A stretch of DNA of 35,961 nt from Frankia gtarii (lineage in GTDB: Bacteria; Actinomycetota; Actinomycetes; Frankiales; Frankiaceae): the NCBI RefSeq assembly GCF_025403375.1, contig NZ_JAMPTM010000037.1, positions 1-35,961 of the forward strand. The letters run 5' to 3'. Of this stretch, positions 34,591-35,961 are shown piece after piece. The stretch's first letter is position 1. Each line of letters opens with the position of its first letter. A program made the translations under genes and the position numbers. The notes beneath the pieces are model-generated. The model saw only the letters and a list, made by a program, of their open reading frames with translations, ran no database searches and had not been told where the DNA came from.

Positions 34591-35942
34591 CTTTTCGCTC
34601 CCCCTGTCGCATCGGACGGTCCGGCCGACCCGAACCGTTTCCTGTTCTCGGCGGAGCGGCGTGTTCCCCCGCCGGAACTACCGCCGTCCGCGCCCCCCGA
34701 GCCGACACCACCGGCAACGTCGGTGCCGCCAGGATGACCACTCGGCGCACCGTCGGCGTCGGAGGCCTCGGGTCCGGTCCTCGCCGGAGTGCGGCGCTCC
34801 CCGAAGGTGAACGACTGCAGCGCACCGGTGAACAGCGGCAGCCGCAGAGTGAACGTGGAGCCCGTGCCCTCCGCGCTCCACACGGTCACCGACCCGCCAT
34901 GATTGGTGGCGATGTGCTTGACGATCGCGAGGCCGAGCCCCGTCCCGCCCGTCGCCCGGGAGCGAGCCGGGTCCGCGCGGTAGAACCGCTCGAAGACCCG
35001 CTCGAGGTCCTTCTCCGCGATCCCGATGCCCTCGTCGGCGACCGAGATCTCGACGGTCGTCCCACTGCGGCGTACGCCGAGCACCACTCGGGTCCCGTGC
35101 GGCGAGTAACTGATCGCGTTGTCCAGGAGGTTCGCCACCGCGGTGACGAGCTGGTTCTCGTCGCCGAGCACCCGCAGCTCGCCGTCGCCGATCACCGCGA
35201 TGGAGATTTCCTGTGCCTGGGCTACGAGCCGGGTGCGGTCGACCGCCTCGGCGAGCAGCGTGGCCGTCGGCAGCGGCCGCAGATCGGGCAGCGGCTCGGC
35301 GCCCTGCAGCCGGGACAGATCGATGATTTCCTGCACCAGCCTGGCGAGCCGCGCCGACTCGTGGGTCATCCGGGAGGCGAACCGGCGCACGGCCACCGGG
35401 TCCTCGCTGGCCGCGGCGACCGCCTCGGCGAGGACGTGCAGGGCACCGACCGGGGTCTTGAGCTCATGGCTGACGTTGGCGACGAAGTCCCGGCGCACCG
35501 CCTCGACGCGGCGCGACTCCGTGATGTCATCCAGGACGACGGCGACATGACCGGACGAGTCCAGCAGGCGGGCCCGGGCGCGGACGGCAACGCCCTCCTG
35601 GTCGGGCCGGGGCCGGGTCAGCGGCGGCTCGGGCACCGGCGGCAGGTCGATCTGGCGCTCCCGGTCTCTGCCCGCCCCGCGGGTCGCCCGCACCAGCTCG
35701 GCCAGTTCCGCCACCGCGAGCTCGTCGGAGTCGACCACGCCCATCCGCCTCGCGACCGTGTTGACCAGGACAACCCGGTCGGTGGAATCGAGGACCATCA
35801 GACCTGTCGGCAGACCGGAGATGACCCGACGGACCAGCTTCGCGGGCAGCATCGATCCGCCGTACGCGCCCCCGTCCGGGCCGGTTGGCGCAGCGCTGCT
35901 GCCGGGTACCACCGTCATCGTCCATCCATCGTCTCGGGCCAC
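34587..35942 (-). CDS. senX3: Sensor histidine kinase, SenX3-like
   Basis: At least 451 residues from the GTG at 35942; the frame stays open to the window edge at 35961, so the start could lie outside. A PAS-like segment is followed by the dimerisation/phospho-acceptor domain with His159 in DFVANVSHELKTPVGALHVLAEA. The ATPase has an N box (LVTAVANLLDNAISYSPHG), G1 (ISVADEGIGIAEKDLERVFERFYRAD), G2 (ATGGTGLGLAIVKHI) and TGSTFTLRLP. A Gly/Ser-rich tail of about 70 residues follows. This closely resembles mycobacterial SenX3, which has two N-terminal membrane helices; none is visible here, so they are outside the window or absent. It phosphorylates RegX3 under phosphate limitation by family knowledge. 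Confidence 0.9.
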   Translation of the reverse strand: MARDDGWTMTVVPGSSAAPTGPDGGAYGGSMLPAKLVRRVISGLPTGLMVLDSTDRVVLVNTVARRMGVVDSDELAVAELAELVRATRGAGRDRERQIDLPPVPEPPLTRPRPDQEGVAVRARARLLDSSGHVAVVLDDITESRRVEAVRRDFVANVSHELKTPVGALHVLAEAVAAASEDPVAVRRFASRMTHESARLARLVQEIIDLSRLQGAEPLPDLRPLPTATLLAEAVDRTRLVAQAQEISIAVIGDGELRVLGDENQLVTAVANLLDNAISYSPHGTRVVLGVRRSGTTVEISVADEGIGIAEKDLERVFERFYRADPARSRATGGTGLGLAIVKHIATNHGGSVTVWSAEGTGSTFTLRLPLFTGALQSFTFGERRTPARTGPEASDADGAPSGHPGGTDVAGGVGSGGADGGSSGGGTRRSAENRKRFGSAGPSDATGGAKR

Positions 35943-35961
35943 TCGGTGGGCGGTGGGCGGG

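Noticed and set aside
1-35961. CRISPR arrays, tRNA/rRNA genes, insertion sequences
   Set aside because: No regularly spaced repeats with unique spacers, no cloverleaf tRNA signatures and no transposase motifs were found on either strand.

Overview
The window is a very GC-rich, densely coding piece of actinobacterial chromosome. Gene content and order (rex-hemA-hemC-hemD-hemB with a glutaredoxin-like gene and a BldN-type sigma factor beside it; SerB1-like phosphatase, PlsC-like acyltransferase, GalE-like epimerase, the 32-residue ribosomal protein bS22, proC, Ppx/GppA phosphatase and a SenX3/RegX3 two-component pair) match the order I remember from Mycobacterium and Streptomyces. The composition and the mix of accessory genes suggest Frankia or a close relative. 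That assignment is an inference; no 16S gene is present.

Layout. 1-1282: hemL (glutamate-1-semialdehyde aminomutase), cut by the window edge. 1625-3550: a 14-helix drug-type MFS transporter behind a SoxR/MerR-type promoter with a 19-bp spacer. 3930-6277: a TAXI-type solute-binding-like protein and a TIR-domain membrane protein, tail to tail. 6407-8107: a GNAT acetyltransferase and a DUF574-type methyltransferase. 8151-9833: methionyl-tRNA synthetase preceded by a 28-codon leader ORF with four Met codons in six positions and by mutually exclusive RNA pairings. 9957-12844: copA and copZ behind a CsoR-like palindrome. 13310-19975: the heme operon rex-hemA-hemC-hemD-hemB, with 4-base stop/start overlaps at rex/hemA and hemA/hemC, and a perfect Rex operator upstream. 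20146-22748: glutaredoxin-like protein, BldN-like ECF sigma factor, HAD phosphatase. 22810-30227: envelope/lipid and housekeeping genes on the minus strand (plsC-like, epimerase, SAM hydroxide adenosyltransferase-like, bS22, proC, a membrane acyltransferase with a very long repeat-rich tail). 30594-35942: methyltransferase, TIM-barrel isomerase-like protein, Ppx/GppA phosphatase, RegX3 and SenX3.

How it works together. HemL, HemA, HemC, HemD and HemB cover most of the route from glutamyl-tRNA to uroporphyrinogen III, and Rex links that operon to the NADH/NAD+ ratio. SenX3-RegX3 next to a Ppx/GppA phosphatase is the usual phosphate-sensing neighbourhood. The stretch 1283-13284, between hemL and hemB, looks like an accessory insertion that separates two heme loci.

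The most novel-looking item is the Met-codon leader in front of metG, a candidate ribosome-mediated attenuator for a tRNA synthetase. The TAXI/TIR pair is the best candidate for an uncharacterised sensing or defence module.
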